Assembly: GCA_945957385.1 (NCBI GenBank)
Contig: CAMFKP010000024.1
Coordinates: 1-51,171 of the forward strand
Source of the DNA: an uncultured Aeromonadaceae bacterium
GTDB lineage: Bacteria; Pseudomonadota; Gammaproteobacteria; Enterobacterales; Aeromonadaceae
Reading direction: 5' to 3'
DNA: 51,171 nucleotides
Of the stretch, positions 51,125 to 51,171 are shown in pieces. How positions within the stretch are numbered: position 1 is the first letter of the stretch; each line of letters opens with the position of its first letter. Under the pieces are notes generated by a model. The model was not told the DNA's origin. It searched no databases and saw nothing but the letters and a program-made list of their open reading frames with translations. The translations under genes and the position numbers were made by a program.

Positions 51125-51171
51125 TAATTGAAGAGTTTGATCATGGCTCAGATTGAACGCTGGCGGCAGGC
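51125..51171 (+). rRNA. rrs: 16S ribosomal RNA, 5' end only
   Basis: From about 51125 the sequence reads TAATTGAAGAGTTTGATCAT and continues GGCTCAGATTGAACGCTGGC, the conserved 16S 5' end including the 27F site. The gene is cut by the window edge after 47 bases. Too little is present to name the genus. Confidence 0.97.

Overview
The window is chromosomal DNA of a gammaproteobacterium, probably Aeromonadales or a close neighbour. This rests on gene content and order (rluE-nudJ-mnmA-hflD-purB; clpS-clpA; trxB/lrp-ftsK-lolA-rarA-serS; cvpA-purF), on proteins that read close to Escherichia coli homologues, and on the enterobacterial-type rrn leader and 16S start. The genus is an inference and was not tested.

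Layout. 1-1539: the intI end of a chromosomal integron. A half attC-like site faces leftward, followed by a cassette-sized stretch without an ORF, a probable attI zone with a strong palindrome, and an intact integron integrase with a perfect LexA box. 1540-2042: non-coding, with a 7-bp tandem repeat. 2043-6720: ybiT, an MFS pump, pdxH and a GNAT acetyltransferase. 6764-11176: the leftward rluE-nudJ-mnmA-hflD-purB operon. 11342-18810: icd, cspD, clpS-clpA, infA, aat-bpt (N-degron tagging beside its ClpS/ClpA reader) and trxB. 19416-28260: lrp, ftsK, lolA-rarA, serS and cvpA-purF. 28510-33191: sstT, an orphan type IV pilin-like gene, satP, mtfA and a BMP-type binding protein. 33542-40683: ldhA, eutC-eutB-eat behind a sigma-54-like promoter, and a chemoreceptor. 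40916-46596: an MFS transporter, a YhcH-family gene, an SOS-box small gene, a Trp-repeat protein, a YaeQ-family gene, roxA and a DsbA/ScsC-like thiol protein. 46790-51171: tRNA-Ser(UGA), an EamA transporter, a LysM/FimV-like protein, rplY, a CvfB-like protein, a YciU-like protein, a 58-aa lipoprotein, then the rrn promoter, antitermination leader and first bases of 16S rRNA.

The most interesting signals are regulatory. Three LexA-type operators lie in front of intI, ftsK and an unrecognised 79-aa protein gene; the last has a consensus-like promoter with one box in the spacer and a second just after the -10. ldhA has three stacked palindromes plus a near copy of its operator 106 bp upstream. 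The ethanolamine genes have a GG-N10-GC promoter and an intrinsic terminator between eat and eutB. A Trp-rich internal-repeat protein (43408-43830) and the ORF-less first cassette are unexplained. I see no complete multi-gene defence or mobile system; the best candidate for new biology is the SOS-controlled small gene at 43080-43319.
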